From: HGM12998 sp900756495
Lineage (GTDB): Bacteria > Bacillota > Clostridia > Oscillospirales > Oscillospiraceae
NCBI GenBank assembly: GCA_958477305.1
Contig: CAUEFI010000003.1
Location: 1-64,000 of the forward strand
DNA: 64,000 nt
Direction: 5' to 3'
Position 1 is the first letter of the stretch; each line of letters starts with the position of its first letter. The position numbers were made by a program, and so were the translations under genes. Of this stretch, positions 1 through 8,252 are shown piece by piece. Under the pieces are notes generated by a model. It was not told where the DNA came from. It searched no databases and worked only from the letters and a program-made list of their open reading frames with translations.

Positions 1-66
1 GGAGAAGGATTCGAACCCTCACAAACAGAGTCAGAGTCTGTCGTGCTACCCTTACACAATCCGGCT
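1..66 (-). tRNA. tRNA-Gln (anticodon CUG), 3' end cut by window edge
   Basis: Read on the minus strand, this folds as a tRNA. It has acceptor 5' strand AGCCGGA, a D-arm GTGT/GCAC, and an anticodon stem ACAGA/TCTGT around the 7-base loop CTCTGAC, which gives anticodon CUG (Gln). A T-arm GAGGG-TTCGAAT-CCTTC follows. Only the first three bases of the 3' acceptor strand (TCC) lie inside the window. The last four acceptor bases, the discriminator and any CCA lie beyond position 1. Confidence 0.93.
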
Positions 67-100
67 ATTTTACACATGCCCTTTCACAAGCGCGAAATTT

Positions 101-128
101 ATTATACCAAACAGAACAGATTTGTCAA
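101..128 (-). promoter_or_regulatory. Sigma-A-type promoter of the tRNA-Gln
   Basis: On the minus strand, TTGACA (128-123) is followed after 16 bases by TATAAT (106-101). Both hexamers match consensus exactly. The -10 lies about 35 bases before the mature tRNA 5' end at 66, a normal distance for a stable-RNA gene. Confidence 0.8.
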
Positions 129-175
129 TAGGTTATTGAAAAAAATTTCCGGAAATGTGTTTTGGCAGAAGCATA

Positions 176-1480
176 TCAATCTTCGGTACTGCGCTCCTTT
201 TCGCGCAGGATCCGGGAGTGCTGAATCCGAAAACGAGAGGGGGTAGTGCCGGTATGCCGTTGAAATACCTTTACAAAGTATGCCTGGTCCTCAAAACCGC
301 ACATATTGCAGATTTGAAGAATAGACAGTTCCGGCGAGGCGAGGAGGAGGACCTGGCTGTTTTCCACCCGGACCTGATTGAGATAGTGCCGGAAAGAACA
401 GCCCTTTTCCTTGCGGAAGATGCTGCTGAAATAGTTGGGCGACATTCCCACGTGGGCGGCAACCTCTTCCAGTCCGATGGGGCGCATATAGTTCTGTCTG
501 ATATAGTTCAGTGCCCGGCGGAGCACCTTCCTGTGCTTGGATGGAGGAATATCGCTGATCAGGCCGGCGTACTGCTCCACCCGGTTCGAGAGCGAGAGCG
601 TCATATCCTCTATGTTGCGGGCGCTTTCCAGCTCCCGCATCGCCTTGCTGTTCAGGTTCAGGACAAAAAAGGGACTGGCGCCGCCGGCCATGGCGGCCCG
701 GGAGGTCATAGTCAGCAGTTCCACTGCTCTGTCCCGAAATTCCTGGGGATTGCCCGCAGTGGAATACAGAATAAAGCCCATGAGCTCCTCTAGCCGCCGG
801 CGCGCGGTGACCTCGTCGCCGGCACGGACAGCGGCGTTGAGCTGACGCTCCTTGACGGTAGGATATTCGCCGGGAAAGCCGTCATTCTTCCACTGCTGAA
901 CAAAGTCTCCCAAAGTCTGCTGCTGCTCGGTCTGCCGCTGCTGGCGCAGCAGGGACAGGCTGCTTCCTCCAATATAGACTGCGACGGCAAACAGCAGATT
1001 GGAAAAATGACTGAGCTGCTTGGGTTCCGCCCGATAAAAGGTGTTTAAGGCGCTGCGCAGCACCTCGCGATCTTCAGAAGACAGCACCTGGGCGAGTGAA
1101 GAGCTTGCCAGGTAGTCGTCCACGTCCATGAGCAGCACAGGACCGCACACCAGAGCGCCCACCTGTTGTCCGCCCTGCATCAGCGGGGAGGAGAAGTAGA
1201 CCATATCAGAGGGACAGGAATAGATATAGCGGCCGCCGAAGCGATGGGCCATCTCTGCGCCGTGGCGGTGTACGAGCGCGCAGTGAGGCGCTTCACCGGT
1301 CGCTTTTTGGAGCAGGCGGCACAGAACGCAGGTTTCCGTTTCCACACCGGCCCGGATGACCAGGGCGCCGCCGGCGTCAAACAGGCGGCAGGGTACGCCG
1401 GTGACCGCGTGAAGAGATTCCAGAATATCGCGGCCCGTATCCAGATCAAGCGGAGAAAAAGATTTGGAAGAAGTAGACAA
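176..1480 (-). CDS. AraC-family regulator with PocR sensory domain
   Basis: 434 residues. The N-terminal half (about residues 12-170) is a PocR-type sensor with a cysteine-containing core (ETCVLCRLL, a later C-x-H region and a GGRYIYSCPSDMVYF stretch). PocR domains are known to bind small metabolites or cofactor-linked ligands in corrinoid and diol pathways. The C-terminal ~105 residues are an AraC double helix-turn-helix, with MSPNYFSSIFRKEKG in the first motif and GFEDQAYFVKVFQRHTG in the second. The gene is divergent from the corrinoid methyltransferase operon at 1683, 202 bp away, so it most likely activates that operon in response to its methyl substrate. The target and ligand are inferred. 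Confidence 0.88.
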   Translation of the reverse strand: MSTSSKSFSPLDLDTGRDILESLHAVTGVPCRLFDAGGALVIRAGVETETCVLCRLLQKATGEAPHCALVHRHGAEMAHRFGGRYIYSCPSDMVYFSSPLMQGGQQVGALVCGPVLLMDVDDYLASSSLAQVLSSEDREVLRSALNTFYRAEPKQLSHFSNLLFAVAVYIGGSSLSLLRQQRQTEQQQTLGDFVQQWKNDGFPGEYPTVKERQLNAAVRAGDEVTARRRLEELMGFILYSTAGNPQEFRDRAVELLTMTSRAAMAGGASPFFVLNLNSKAMRELESARNIEDMTLSLSNRVEQYAGLISDIPPSKHRKVLRRALNYIRQNYMRPIGLEEVAAHVGMSPNYFSSIFRKEKGCSFRHYLNQVRVENSQVLLLASPELSILQICNMCGFEDQAYFVKVFQRHTGTTPSRFRIQHSRILREKERSTED

Positions 1481-1582
1481 AAACTGGAACTCCTTTCCGC
1501 GTGTGCTAATTTCGCCAAAATGATACAGTACGTTTTTACCATAGATCGTTGAAAATTACAAGAGCAAGGATCTGGCTTTCTG

Positions 1583-1588
1583 TATAAT
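1583..1588 (+). promoter_or_regulatory. Candidate -10 box of the methyltransferase operon
   Basis: TATAAT stands 94 bp before the corrinoid protein gene. No recognisable -35 hexamer lies 16-18 bp upstream. That would fit a promoter depending on an AraC-type activator, but the call rests on one hexamer only. Confidence 0.4.
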
Positions 1589-1650
1589 TAAATAACAGAA
1601 AGGGAGAGGAGCTCCATATTTTTCTGCTTTTCAAACAAAAGGTTGGAGTT

Positions 1651-1670
1651 TTTAGACAAGTTTAGACAAG
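1651..1670 (+). repeat. Tandem 10-bp direct repeat in the operon leader
   Basis: TTTAGACAAG occurs twice in immediate succession. The second copy runs straight into the ribosome binding site (AAGGAG) of the corrinoid protein gene. It may be a slippage duplication or part of a binding site; its downstream position makes a classical activator site less likely. Confidence 0.75.
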
Positions 1671-1682
1671 GAGTGGCCAAGA

Positions 1683-2318
1683 ATGAGTATTTTGTCCGAA
1701 ATGTCCGAAGCTCTGCAAAAGGGCAGAGCAAAGCTGGTCAAGGAGTTGGTGAACAAGGCGATTGAGGAGGGGTACTCCGCCAAGGAGATTTTGGAGAATG
1801 GTCTGCTGCCCGGCATGAACGTAGTGGGCGCGAAGTTTAAGAACAATGAGGTTTTCGTTCCAGAGGTACTGGTGGCCGCTCGCGCGATGAATGCGGGAAC
1901 GGAGCTGCTCAAGCCGCTGATGAACGCAGCCGGGATGGAGCCCATTGGAAAGGCCTGCTTGGGAACCGTGAAGGGTGATCTGCACGACATCGGCAAAAAC
2001 CTGGTGCGTATGATGCTTGAAGGGAAAGGGATTGAAGTGATCGACCTGGGCGTGGACGTCGCGCCCGAAACCTTTGTGCAGACGGCTAAGGAGCAGGGAT
2101 GTCAGATCATCGCCTGTTCCGCGCTCCTGACCACCACGATGCCGGTGATGGCCGACGTGGTAAAGGCCGCAAAGGAGGCGGGGATTCGCAGCCAGGTCAA
2201 GATTATGATTGGCGGCGCCCCCACCACAGAGCAGTTCTGCCAGAATATCGGCGCCGACGCCTATACGCCGGACGCTGCGTCCGCCGCAGAGAAGGCCGCC
2301 GAGCTCCTGACCGCATAA
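1683..2318 (+). CDS. Corrinoid (B12-binding) methyl-carrier protein
   Basis: 211 residues, the standard size for MtaC/MtbC/MttC-type corrinoid proteins. Residues ~1-90 form the helical cap domain. Residues ~92-211 form the Rossmann-like B12 domain with the base-off ligand motif GDLHDIGKNLV, where the His is the lower axial cobalt ligand, followed by the conserved ACSALLTTTMP and IGGAPTT segments. In this family the cobalt accepts a methyl group from a substrate-specific methyltransferase and passes it to a second one. AAGGAG precedes the ATG. It is the first gene of the operon and is followed after 18 bp by a UroD-type methyltransferase. The substrate is unknown. Confidence 0.93.
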   Translation: MSILSEMSEALQKGRAKLVKELVNKAIEEGYSAKEILENGLLPGMNVVGAKFKNNEVFVPEVLVAARAMNAGTELLKPLMNAAGMEPIGKACLGTVKGDLHDIGKNLVRMMLEGKGIEVIDLGVDVAPETFVQTAKEQGCQIIACSALLTTTMPVMADVVKAAKEAGIRSQVKIMIGGAPTTEQFCQNIGADAYTPDAASAAEKAAELLTA

Positions 2319-2336
2319 AAGGAGGTGATGAAAAGA

Positions 2337-3356
2337 ATGAATATGAAGCAGTGGCTGGCGGATACCATGTCCGCTCAGACACGTAAAGCCATGCCTGTGC
2401 TGTCCTTTCCCTCTACGCAGCTGATGGGGATTACCGTCCGGGAGCTCATTGCCAGCAGCGACGACCAGGCCCGGGGAATGGCTGAGGTTGCCAAGCGCTG
2501 TCCTGCGGCGGCCTCTGTGTCCATGATGGATCTCTCGGTGGAGGCCGAGTGTTTTGGCGCGGAGATCCGGGTAACCGATGATGAAGTGCCCACGGTAATC
2601 GGAGCAGTGCTCCACTGTCCTGAGGATGCCGATCGGCTGGAAATTCCTTCGGTTGGAAGCGGACGGACCGGACTGTATGTGGAGGCCATTGGAAAAGCGA
2701 AATCGCTGATTACGGACCGTCCGGTTTTCGCCGGCGTAATTGGCCCCTATTCTCTGGCGGGGCGCCTCATGGACATGACAGAAATTATGGTCAACTGCTA
2801 TGAGGAGCCCGAGATGGTTCATACCACGCTGGAAAAGGCGGAGGCATTTCTCCTGGAGTACATCAAGGCGTACAAGGCGGTAGGGGCCGACGGCGTGGTC
2901 ATTGCAGAGCCGGCTGCAGGACTGTTGTCTCCCGGCCTGTGCGGGGAATTCTCCTCCCCGTATATCAAGCGGGTGATTGAGAAAGTTCAGGACGACAATT
3001 TTATTGTCATTTACCACAACTGCGGAGGCGCGGTCAATAAGCTGGTGCCCCAGGTTCTGGAGACCGGCGCGGCTGCCTATCACTTCGGGAATGCTGTGGA
3101 TATGGCGGAAATGCTGGCTCAGATGCCTCCGGATATTCTGACCATGGGCAACGTGGATCCGGTATCCGCATTCCGCAACGGCACAACGGAGTTTGTACGC
3201 AGCGAGACACTGCGGGTGATGAAGGCCTGCTGCGGCCACAAGAACTTCCTCATTTCCTCGGGCTGTGATATCCCGCCGCTCTCACCCTGGGAAAACATTG
3301 ACGCTTTTTTCGCCGCGGTGGAGGAGTTTTACAGCGCACACAGAGCCTCAGCGTAA
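2337..3356 (+). CDS. UroD/MtaA-family cobalamin methyltransferase
   Basis: 339 residues from the ATG at 2337, chosen because GGAGGTG (2321-2327) sits 9 bases before it; in-frame GTG and ATG codons at 2325 and 2328 overlap that site. The fold is uroporphyrinogen-decarboxylase-like. Likely zinc/thiol ligands are the HNCGG motif (about residue 226) and a late cysteine in SSGCDIP, as in MtaA, CmuA and MtbA methyltransferases. A VIAEPAAGLLSP stretch is typical of the family. It probably moves the methyl group between the corrinoid protein encoded just upstream and coenzyme or substrate. True UroD activity is unlikely given the neighbours. Confidence 0.87.
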   Translation: MNMKQWLADTMSAQTRKAMPVLSFPSTQLMGITVRELIASSDDQARGMAEVAKRCPAAASVSMMDLSVEAECFGAEIRVTDDEVPTVIGAVLHCPEDADRLEIPSVGSGRTGLYVEAIGKAKSLITDRPVFAGVIGPYSLAGRLMDMTEIMVNCYEEPEMVHTTLEKAEAFLLEYIKAYKAVGADGVVIAEPAAGLLSPGLCGEFSSPYIKRVIEKVQDDNFIVIYHNCGGAVNKLVPQVLETGAAAYHFGNAVDMAEMLAQMPPDILTMGNVDPVSAFRNGTTEFVRSETLRVMKACCGHKNFLISSGCDIPPLSPWENIDAFFAAVEEFYSAHRASA

Positions 3357-3424
3357 GAGAGAGTGATTCCACATGCTGTCATTCAAAAGAATTCAGAATG
3401 AGATTGTTGAGAGGAGTGTAACCT

Positions 3425-4768
3425 GTGAGTAACAGCGTTATCTTGGTTACCTGTGTAATCGCCATTGCGATCTCCATTATCGTGAGCTTCAAATGGAGCG
3501 TCAATATGGGCGTTTTGGCAATGGCGTTTGCATTCGTCATCGGCTGCCTGATGCAGGGGCAGAGCGTCAACACTGTGTTTGGCTTCTGGCCGGACAACCT
3601 GATCTTCTTTATGATTGCCTCCGCGCTATTCTTTGGCTTTGCGCGGGAAAATGGTACATTGGACGTATTTGGCAGCAAGGTGCTGTGGGTGTTCCGGCGT
3701 CAGGTCAAACTTCTGCCCTGGGTATTCTTCGTGCTGGCGGGTGTGCTGGGCTTCCTGGGTTCCGGCCCCAGTGCGCTGCTGCTACTGGCCCCCATTGGAT
3801 TCCCCATCGCGCTTCGGGCCGGTATCGACCCGATCGTGATTGGTTTTTCCATTGCCATGGGCTATAACTGCGGCACCATGAATCCCTGGACCGGAAGCGG
3901 CGTGGTCCTGTACGGCCTGGTAGAAGCCAACGGTATGGATACCGCGACTGCAATTACGACCTATCTCATGACCTATAGTACGTTCCTGATCTCTCAGGTG
4001 ATCTGCATGGCCGCCGTTATCGTGTACTATATGGTATTCCGCCACAAGCACGCCGCAAAGGGGGCCGGCAAGGGGCGGCCGCTCGAAATCCTTACTGAGA
4101 AGCCCGCCGACTATACTCCCGTACAGAAGAAGACGTTCGTGCTGATTGTGATTTCCTTCCTGCTGATGGTAATCCCCAGCATCTGGAATACCTTGGCCCC
4201 AGCCGACAGCGTTGTCTTTAAAAATTTCGTAGCGCTCTGTAAACCGCAGGCTATTCTGGTCATCTTTGCACTATTTGCCACCCTGCTGAAGCTGGGGGAT
4301 GCGAAGAAGGTTATCAGCAGGGTTCCGGTGGGCACTATCCTGATGATTGCCGGCGTGAGCTTCCTGATGAGCATTGCAAAAGAGGCGGGGATGATCGAGG
4401 TCATCAGCGCTGCGTTCGGCAGCGGCATTCCCAAGATTTTGGTCGCCCCCCTGTTCTGCATCCTCGGCGGCGTGCTCAGCCTGTTCGCCAGCGGAACCAG
4501 CGTGGTACTGCCCCTTCTGTTCCCCATGGTGCCCGCGCTTGCGGCCGCAACCGGCCTGAACCCTGTGGCCCTCTACGCAGCCGCGCAGATTGGCGCGCTG
4601 ATCACTCCGTTCTCCCCGTTCTCCTCGGCAGGCGCCCAGCTCATCGCCCTGGCCCCCAACAGCATCAGCGAGAGCCTGGTAAGACGTCAGTTTGTCGTGG
4701 CGCTGGTAACGCTGCTGTTCTGTGCGCTGCTCACGCTGCTGGGAATTTGCAACATCTTCCGGATTTAG
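3425..4768 (+). CDS. MatC/SLC13-like organic-anion permease
   Basis: 447 residues, almost entirely hydrophobic, with about 11-12 predicted membrane segments in two inverted halves. Paired conserved loops are NCGTMNPWTGSG in the first half and a TPFSPFSSAGAQ loop in the second, a pattern seen in ion-transporter-superfamily carriers of dicarboxylates and related anions. The start is GTG behind GAGGAGTG. It lies between two methyltransferase genes in the same operon, so it probably imports the methylated substrate or exports the demethylated product; that role is inferred. The exact transporter family is uncertain. Confidence 0.75.
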   Translation: MSNSVILVTCVIAIAISIIVSFKWSVNMGVLAMAFAFVIGCLMQGQSVNTVFGFWPDNLIFFMIASALFFGFARENGTLDVFGSKVLWVFRRQVKLLPWVFFVLAGVLGFLGSGPSALLLLAPIGFPIALRAGIDPIVIGFSIAMGYNCGTMNPWTGSGVVLYGLVEANGMDTATAITTYLMTYSTFLISQVICMAAVIVYYMVFRHKHAAKGAGKGRPLEILTEKPADYTPVQKKTFVLIVISFLLMVIPSIWNTLAPADSVVFKNFVALCKPQAILVIFALFATLLKLGDAKKVISRVPVGTILMIAGVSFLMSIAKEAGMIEVISAAFGSGIPKILVAPLFCILGGVLSLFASGTSVVLPLLFPMVPALAAATGLNPVALYAAAQIGALITPFSPFSSAGAQLIALAPNSISESLVRRQFVVALVTLLFCALLTLLGICNIFRI

Positions 4769-4809
4769 GCTTTACGTATATCCTTGACTGATTAAGGAGG
4801 AAATTGGAT

Positions 4810-5801
4810 ATGCAGGAAACAACCCACCTCACCGAGAGGGAAAATGCACTGAAGGCGTACCGCCACGAGCTGCCTGAGCGGGTACCCTGCGCGCCCACAT
4901 CGCTGCAGCTGTGTGGAAACAGCGGGTTCTGGGAGCATCCGCCTTATAAGAAGCCGGGAAAGGACTGGTTCGGACTGGACTGGATCGACGGTGAGGCTGG
5001 CGCTGCCCTTATGCCCGACCATCAAAAGCCGCCGATGATGGACGACATCTGCGATTGGCGCGAGAAGATCCATTTTCCCGATCTGGACAACTGGGATTGG
5101 GAACATGCGGTTGCGGTAGATAAGCCGGATCAGTGCGATCGGGAGAACAAGCTGGTTACGCTGACCGTTTTTGCCGGCCCCTTTGAGCGGATGCACATGC
5201 TGATGGGATTTGAAAACGCCCTGTGCGCGCTCCTGACAGAACCAGAGGAAGTCAGCGCCTTCCTGGACGCTCTGATGGAGTATAAGCTCAAGCTGATTGA
5301 CAAGCTCGCTCAATACTACAAGCCCGATGTGCTACCTTCCATGACGACTATGGAACCCAGCTCAATCTGTTCTTCTCGCCGGAGATCTTCCGGGAGCTGT
5401 TCAAGCCTCAGCTGAAGAAAGCGGTGGATCGCTGCCACGAGCACGGGATGTTCTTTGAACTTCACTCCTGCGGAGAGGTCAGCAAGCTGATTCCGGATTT
5501 TGTCGAGCTGGGCTGCGACTCGTTCCAGGGAATGGACATTGTAAACATTCCGAAGATGAAAGCAATTACAGGTGATAAGCTGCTCTACCAGTGCGCTTTG
5601 AACTACCAGAGGTACCAGGCTGAGTCGCTGGCAGGTACGCTGAAAGAGGAGGCGCTTCGTGCGGATATCAGGGAGAGCCTGATGAAAAATGCGGAGGGTG
5701 GATGCTATATCCCGCGTTTCAGCTTTGCCCAGGGCAAGGAGTGGTGGTCTAAGGTACTTCGGGAGGAACTGACTGAGTTTTGCAATCATTATCGCTATTA
5801 A
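4810..5801 (+). pseudogene. UroD-type methyltransferase interrupted by a -1 frameshift
   Basis: Starts at the ATG at 4810 behind AAGGAGG. The first frame encodes a UroD-like N-terminal part up to ...YYKPDV and then runs into 27 unrelated codons. From 5334 the next frame continues the family smoothly with TFHDDYGTQLNLFFSPEIF..., the HSCGEV metal-site motif, and an end at 5801. Between GTG (5329-5331) and ACC (5334-5336) only two bases (CT) remain where a Leu codon is expected, so one base is missing. Repaired, the protein would be about 330 residues, normal for the family. It is last in the operon and probably the substrate-specific partner of the methyltransferase at 2337. It could be a true mutation, programmed frameshifting or a sequencing error. 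Confidence 0.85.
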
Positions 5802-5940
5802 TCCAGTGTCCATTTTGGCTTGGTCACAGCGGAGAGCAGGTGCAGAGGTTTAACCTGTGAAGTCCGGTTTCCTTAAAAATTATTTTTTGTAAGACCGGCT
5901 GCAGAGCAAGTGCAGCCTGAGTCAATACCTTGAACTCCCT

Positions 5941-5977
5941 AGGAAAAGCGGCCGCCCACCGGGCGGCCGCTTTTCCT
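5941..5977. terminator. Strong hairpin terminator
   Basis: A perfect 17-bp stem (5941-5957 with 5961-5977) around a 3-base loop, with AAAA/TTTT blocks inside the stem so that it can work in both directions. It separates the methyltransferase operon from the leftward nitroreductase gene. The 5802-5940 stretch before it holds only a weak 7-bp hairpin around 5895-5915 and no gene. Confidence 0.85.
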
Positions 5978-6017
5978 GTCAAGATCTTATAGGGCAGAAG
6001 TATTCCGGCGGCAATCT

Positions 6018-6542
6018 CTAAAAATGCTCCCGGTGTATCTTTGCCACAGGAAGCTGATCCAGAGCCCGGGGTTTTGGATGGGATTCCGGAATGCCGATGG
6101 AGAGAATAGCCAGCAGCCTGAAGGGCGCGGGAAACTTCAGCAGATCCCGCACATACTCCTCAGTGGCGCGTCCGTCAGGGGCTTCCCGGAGGCGGCCCTG
6201 GACCCAGCAGCTTCCCAGTCCAAGGGCGTGGGCCATCAGATGCATGTTTGTCATGACGGCTGAGCAGTCCTCAATCCAGACGTCAGATGTCTCCGGATTT
6301 CCGATGACGGCAACTGCGCAGCCCGCGCCTTTGAGCATCTGCGCTGCGCCTGCCCTGCACTCGGAAAGGGCGTCCAGCGTTTCGCGGCTGCGTACGACAA
6401 TCAGCTCCCAGGGACGAAGGGCGTGGCCGGACGGGGAGAGCATCCCAGCCTGGAGCACCTGCTCCAGCGCCTTCTCCGGCACCGGTTCTCCGGAGTATTT
6501 TCTGATGCTGCGGCGGTTTTGCATCAAATTCAACAGATCCAA
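6018..6542 (-). CDS. Nitroreductase-family FMN oxidoreductase
   Basis: 174 residues, typical of short nitroreductase-like flavoproteins. The N-terminal NRRSIRKYSGEPVP motif (FMN phosphate binding) and the SPSGHALRPWELIVV segment are diagnostic, and the C-terminal half has a GLGSCWVQG motif that packs near the flavin. These soluble homodimers use NAD(P)H to reduce nitroaromatics, quinones or unknown physiological substrates. The start is TTG, 9 bases after GGAAGGAG. It is monocistronic and divergent from a small gene of unknown function. The substrate cannot be predicted. Confidence 0.9.
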   Translation of the reverse strand: MDLLNLMQNRRSIRKYSGEPVPEKALEQVLQAGMLSPSGHALRPWELIVVRSRETLDALSECRAGAAQMLKGAGCAVAVIGNPETSDVWIEDCSAVMTNMHLMAHALGLGSCWVQGRLREAPDGRATEEYVRDLLKFPAPFRLLAILSIGIPESHPKPRALDQLPVAKIHREHF

Positions 6543-6636
6543 ATGTTGATTCTCCTTCCTTAGAAAATGTCATTTATGGTATGATACATATACAACACAG
6601 ATATGAAAAGCCGGCAAAATGAGGGAGGTAAAGATA

Positions 6637-6909
6637 GTGGACAGCTATTTTGGAACAGAGGACCGGGAGCTGGAGGAGTGCTTTATCAAGCGCCATGGGA
6701 GTATGCCGGAAAAGCGTAATCTGGTCTACCTGCTTTTGCGTCGGGATCGCCTTTGCGGGGATGGCCGCAGCCGCTGTGTGGCAGTGACGGAGGACCTGGG
6801 AGTGGCTGAGCAGTGGAGGACCGGCGGTGCGCCGGAGGACGGCCGGACCTGGGAGGCCGTGAAGCGCCTTGACAGCATGGAGGCGGTGCTGAAGGAGGCA
6901 GGGGAGTGA
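6637..6909 (+). CDS. Small protein of unknown function
   Basis: 90 residues from the GTG at 6637, which lies 8 bases after GAGGGAGGT; an in-frame ATG at 6619 precedes that site and is less likely. The sequence is soluble and charged, with a TEDRELEECFIKRHG N-terminus and a central RRDRLCGDGRSRC stretch with two cysteines. I recognise no family. It is transcribed away from the nitroreductase gene and its end lies 16 bp from the end of the convergent dinB gene. Confidence 0.6.
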   Translation: MDSYFGTEDRELEECFIKRHGSMPEKRNLVYLLLRRDRLCGDGRSRCVAVTEDLGVAEQWRTGGAPEDGRTWEAVKRLDSMEAVLKEAGE

Positions 6910-6925
6910 CCGCCTGAGCCGGCGC

Positions 6926-8137
6926 TCACTCCGCATCCTTTCCAGCGTCGCCTTGGGCGGCGGCAAAACGGATGGATTCTTTGCCGTATTTTCCCCGAAT
7001 GCCGTCTACAGTCCGTTCCAGCCGTTCCAGCCGTTCCCGCTTGGCCGGTGTGCTTGCGGAAAAGAGGTTCAGCTGTTCGGCGGCCTCTTGCTCGGGAATC
7101 AGGTTTTGGCCAGTGATGGTCAGGGCCCGGATAGGGGCGCGGGGATCCCAGCAGGATCGGATCAGCTCCATAACGGCTCCTGAGATCTCGACAGTGAGAC
7201 AGCTGGGGACATCCAGCGGCTTCTGACGGCAGATGTCTTTAAAGTCGGGGGAACGGATGGTGACTTGGACGGTGGCGCATTTGAGGCCATGGCTGCGCAG
7301 GCGTGCGGCCACGCTGTCGGACAGCATGGAAACTCCGGCTTGAATGTCGCTCCAGCCCAACAGATTCCGGCGGAAGGTAAGGCCGTTGCCCACGGATTTG
7401 GGACCGGGCATGTCCCGGGCGGGCACCACGGGGGCATGCTCAGCCCCGGTGGCATAGTCGTGAAGCACAGCGCCCTGGCGGCCCAGCATATGCATCAAAG
7501 CTTCCTTATCAAAAGCTGCCAGATCGCCGATGGTCTCAATCCCATAGCTGGAAAGGGTCCTGGCGGCTGCTCTGCCGACGAAGAGCAGTTCGGTCACCGG
7601 CAGGGGCCAGATCAGGTCCCGATAGTTGTCGCGGCTGATCACGGTAGTGGCGTCTGGTTTTTGATAGTCGCTGCCCATTTTGGCAAACACCTTGTTGAAG
7701 GAGACGCCTACCGATACGGTGAGGTTCAGCTCCTCACGCACAGCCCGGCGGATTTCGTCGGCCAGGGCCCGCCCGTCCCCGCCGAAGAGGTGGAGGGTTC
7801 CTGTGACGTCCAACCAGCTCTCGTCGATGGAGAAGGGCTCCACCAGGTCGGTATAGCGGTCATAAATGGCGTTGACCAGCCGGGAGTAGCGGCGGTATTT
7901 TTGATGGTGGGCGGAGAGCAGGACCAGATTGGGACATTTGCGCCGGGCCTGCCAGATGGTCTCGGCGGTTTTGACGCCAAATTTTTTGGCAGGCTCGTTT
8001 TTGGCCAGGATGATGCCGTGACGGCTCTCCGGATCGCCGCACACGGCGACGGGGAGGGAGCGCAGATCAGGGTGTTCCAGCAGCTCCACCGAGGCATAAA
8101 AGCTGTTCAAATCACAGTGCAGAATAACCCGATCCAT
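6926..8137 (-). CDS. dinB: DNA polymerase IV (Y-family)
   Basis: 403 residues from the ATG at 8137; an upstream in-frame extension runs into the terminator at 8194-8240 and is rejected. The N-terminal motif HCDLNSFYASVE carries the first catalytic Asp and the steric-gate region. FSIDESWLDVT holds the catalytic Asp-Glu pair. VSVGVSFNKVFAKMGSDYQKP and the helix-hairpin-helix region follow, and residues ~235-345 form the little-finger domain. It performs error-prone translesion synthesis. It lies 115 bp downstream of ribU on the same strand but past a strong terminator. A decayed fragment of a second copy occurs at 28366-28470. Confidence 0.96.
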   Translation of the reverse strand: MDRVILHCDLNSFYASVELLEHPDLRSLPVAVCGDPESRHGIILAKNEPAKKFGVKTAETIWQARRKCPNLVLLSAHHQKYRRYSRLVNAIYDRYTDLVEPFSIDESWLDVTGTLHLFGGDGRALADEIRRAVREELNLTVSVGVSFNKVFAKMGSDYQKPDATTVISRDNYRDLIWPLPVTELLFVGRAAARTLSSYGIETIGDLAAFDKEALMHMLGRQGAVLHDYATGAEHAPVVPARDMPGPKSVGNGLTFRRNLLGWSDIQAGVSMLSDSVAARLRSHGLKCATVQVTIRSPDFKDICRQKPLDVPSCLTVEISGAVMELIRSCWDPRAPIRALTITGQNLIPEQEAAEQLNLFSASTPAKRERLERLERTVDGIRGKYGKESIRFAAAQGDAGKDAE

Positions 8138-8193
8138 AGTCTCAGCCCCCTGCTCAAAAGGATAGCACGAATGTTCGATGGAGGCAAGCCCTT

Positions 8194-8240
8194 TCTGAAA
8201 AAACAGCCCCCTGCCGCTCTCTGGAGCGGCAGGGGGCTGT
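8194..8240 (-). terminator. Rho-independent terminator after ribU
   Basis: A perfect 17-bp GC-rich stem (8224-8240 with 8203-8219) with a 4-base loop, followed on the minus strand by a run of six T (8203-8198). It closes the riboswitch-controlled ribU transcript just before dinB. Confidence 0.9.
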
Positions 8241-8252
8241 ACCGCAGAGCGG

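Noticed and set aside
1662..3239. His-rich antisense frame of 525 codons opposite the corrinoid operon
   Set aside because: It crosses two clear genes and has no RBS; composition is a by-product of codon use.
3373..3432. 19-codon open frame between the methyltransferase and permease genes
   Set aside because: No RBS at its ATG and it overlaps the permease start; too short to support.
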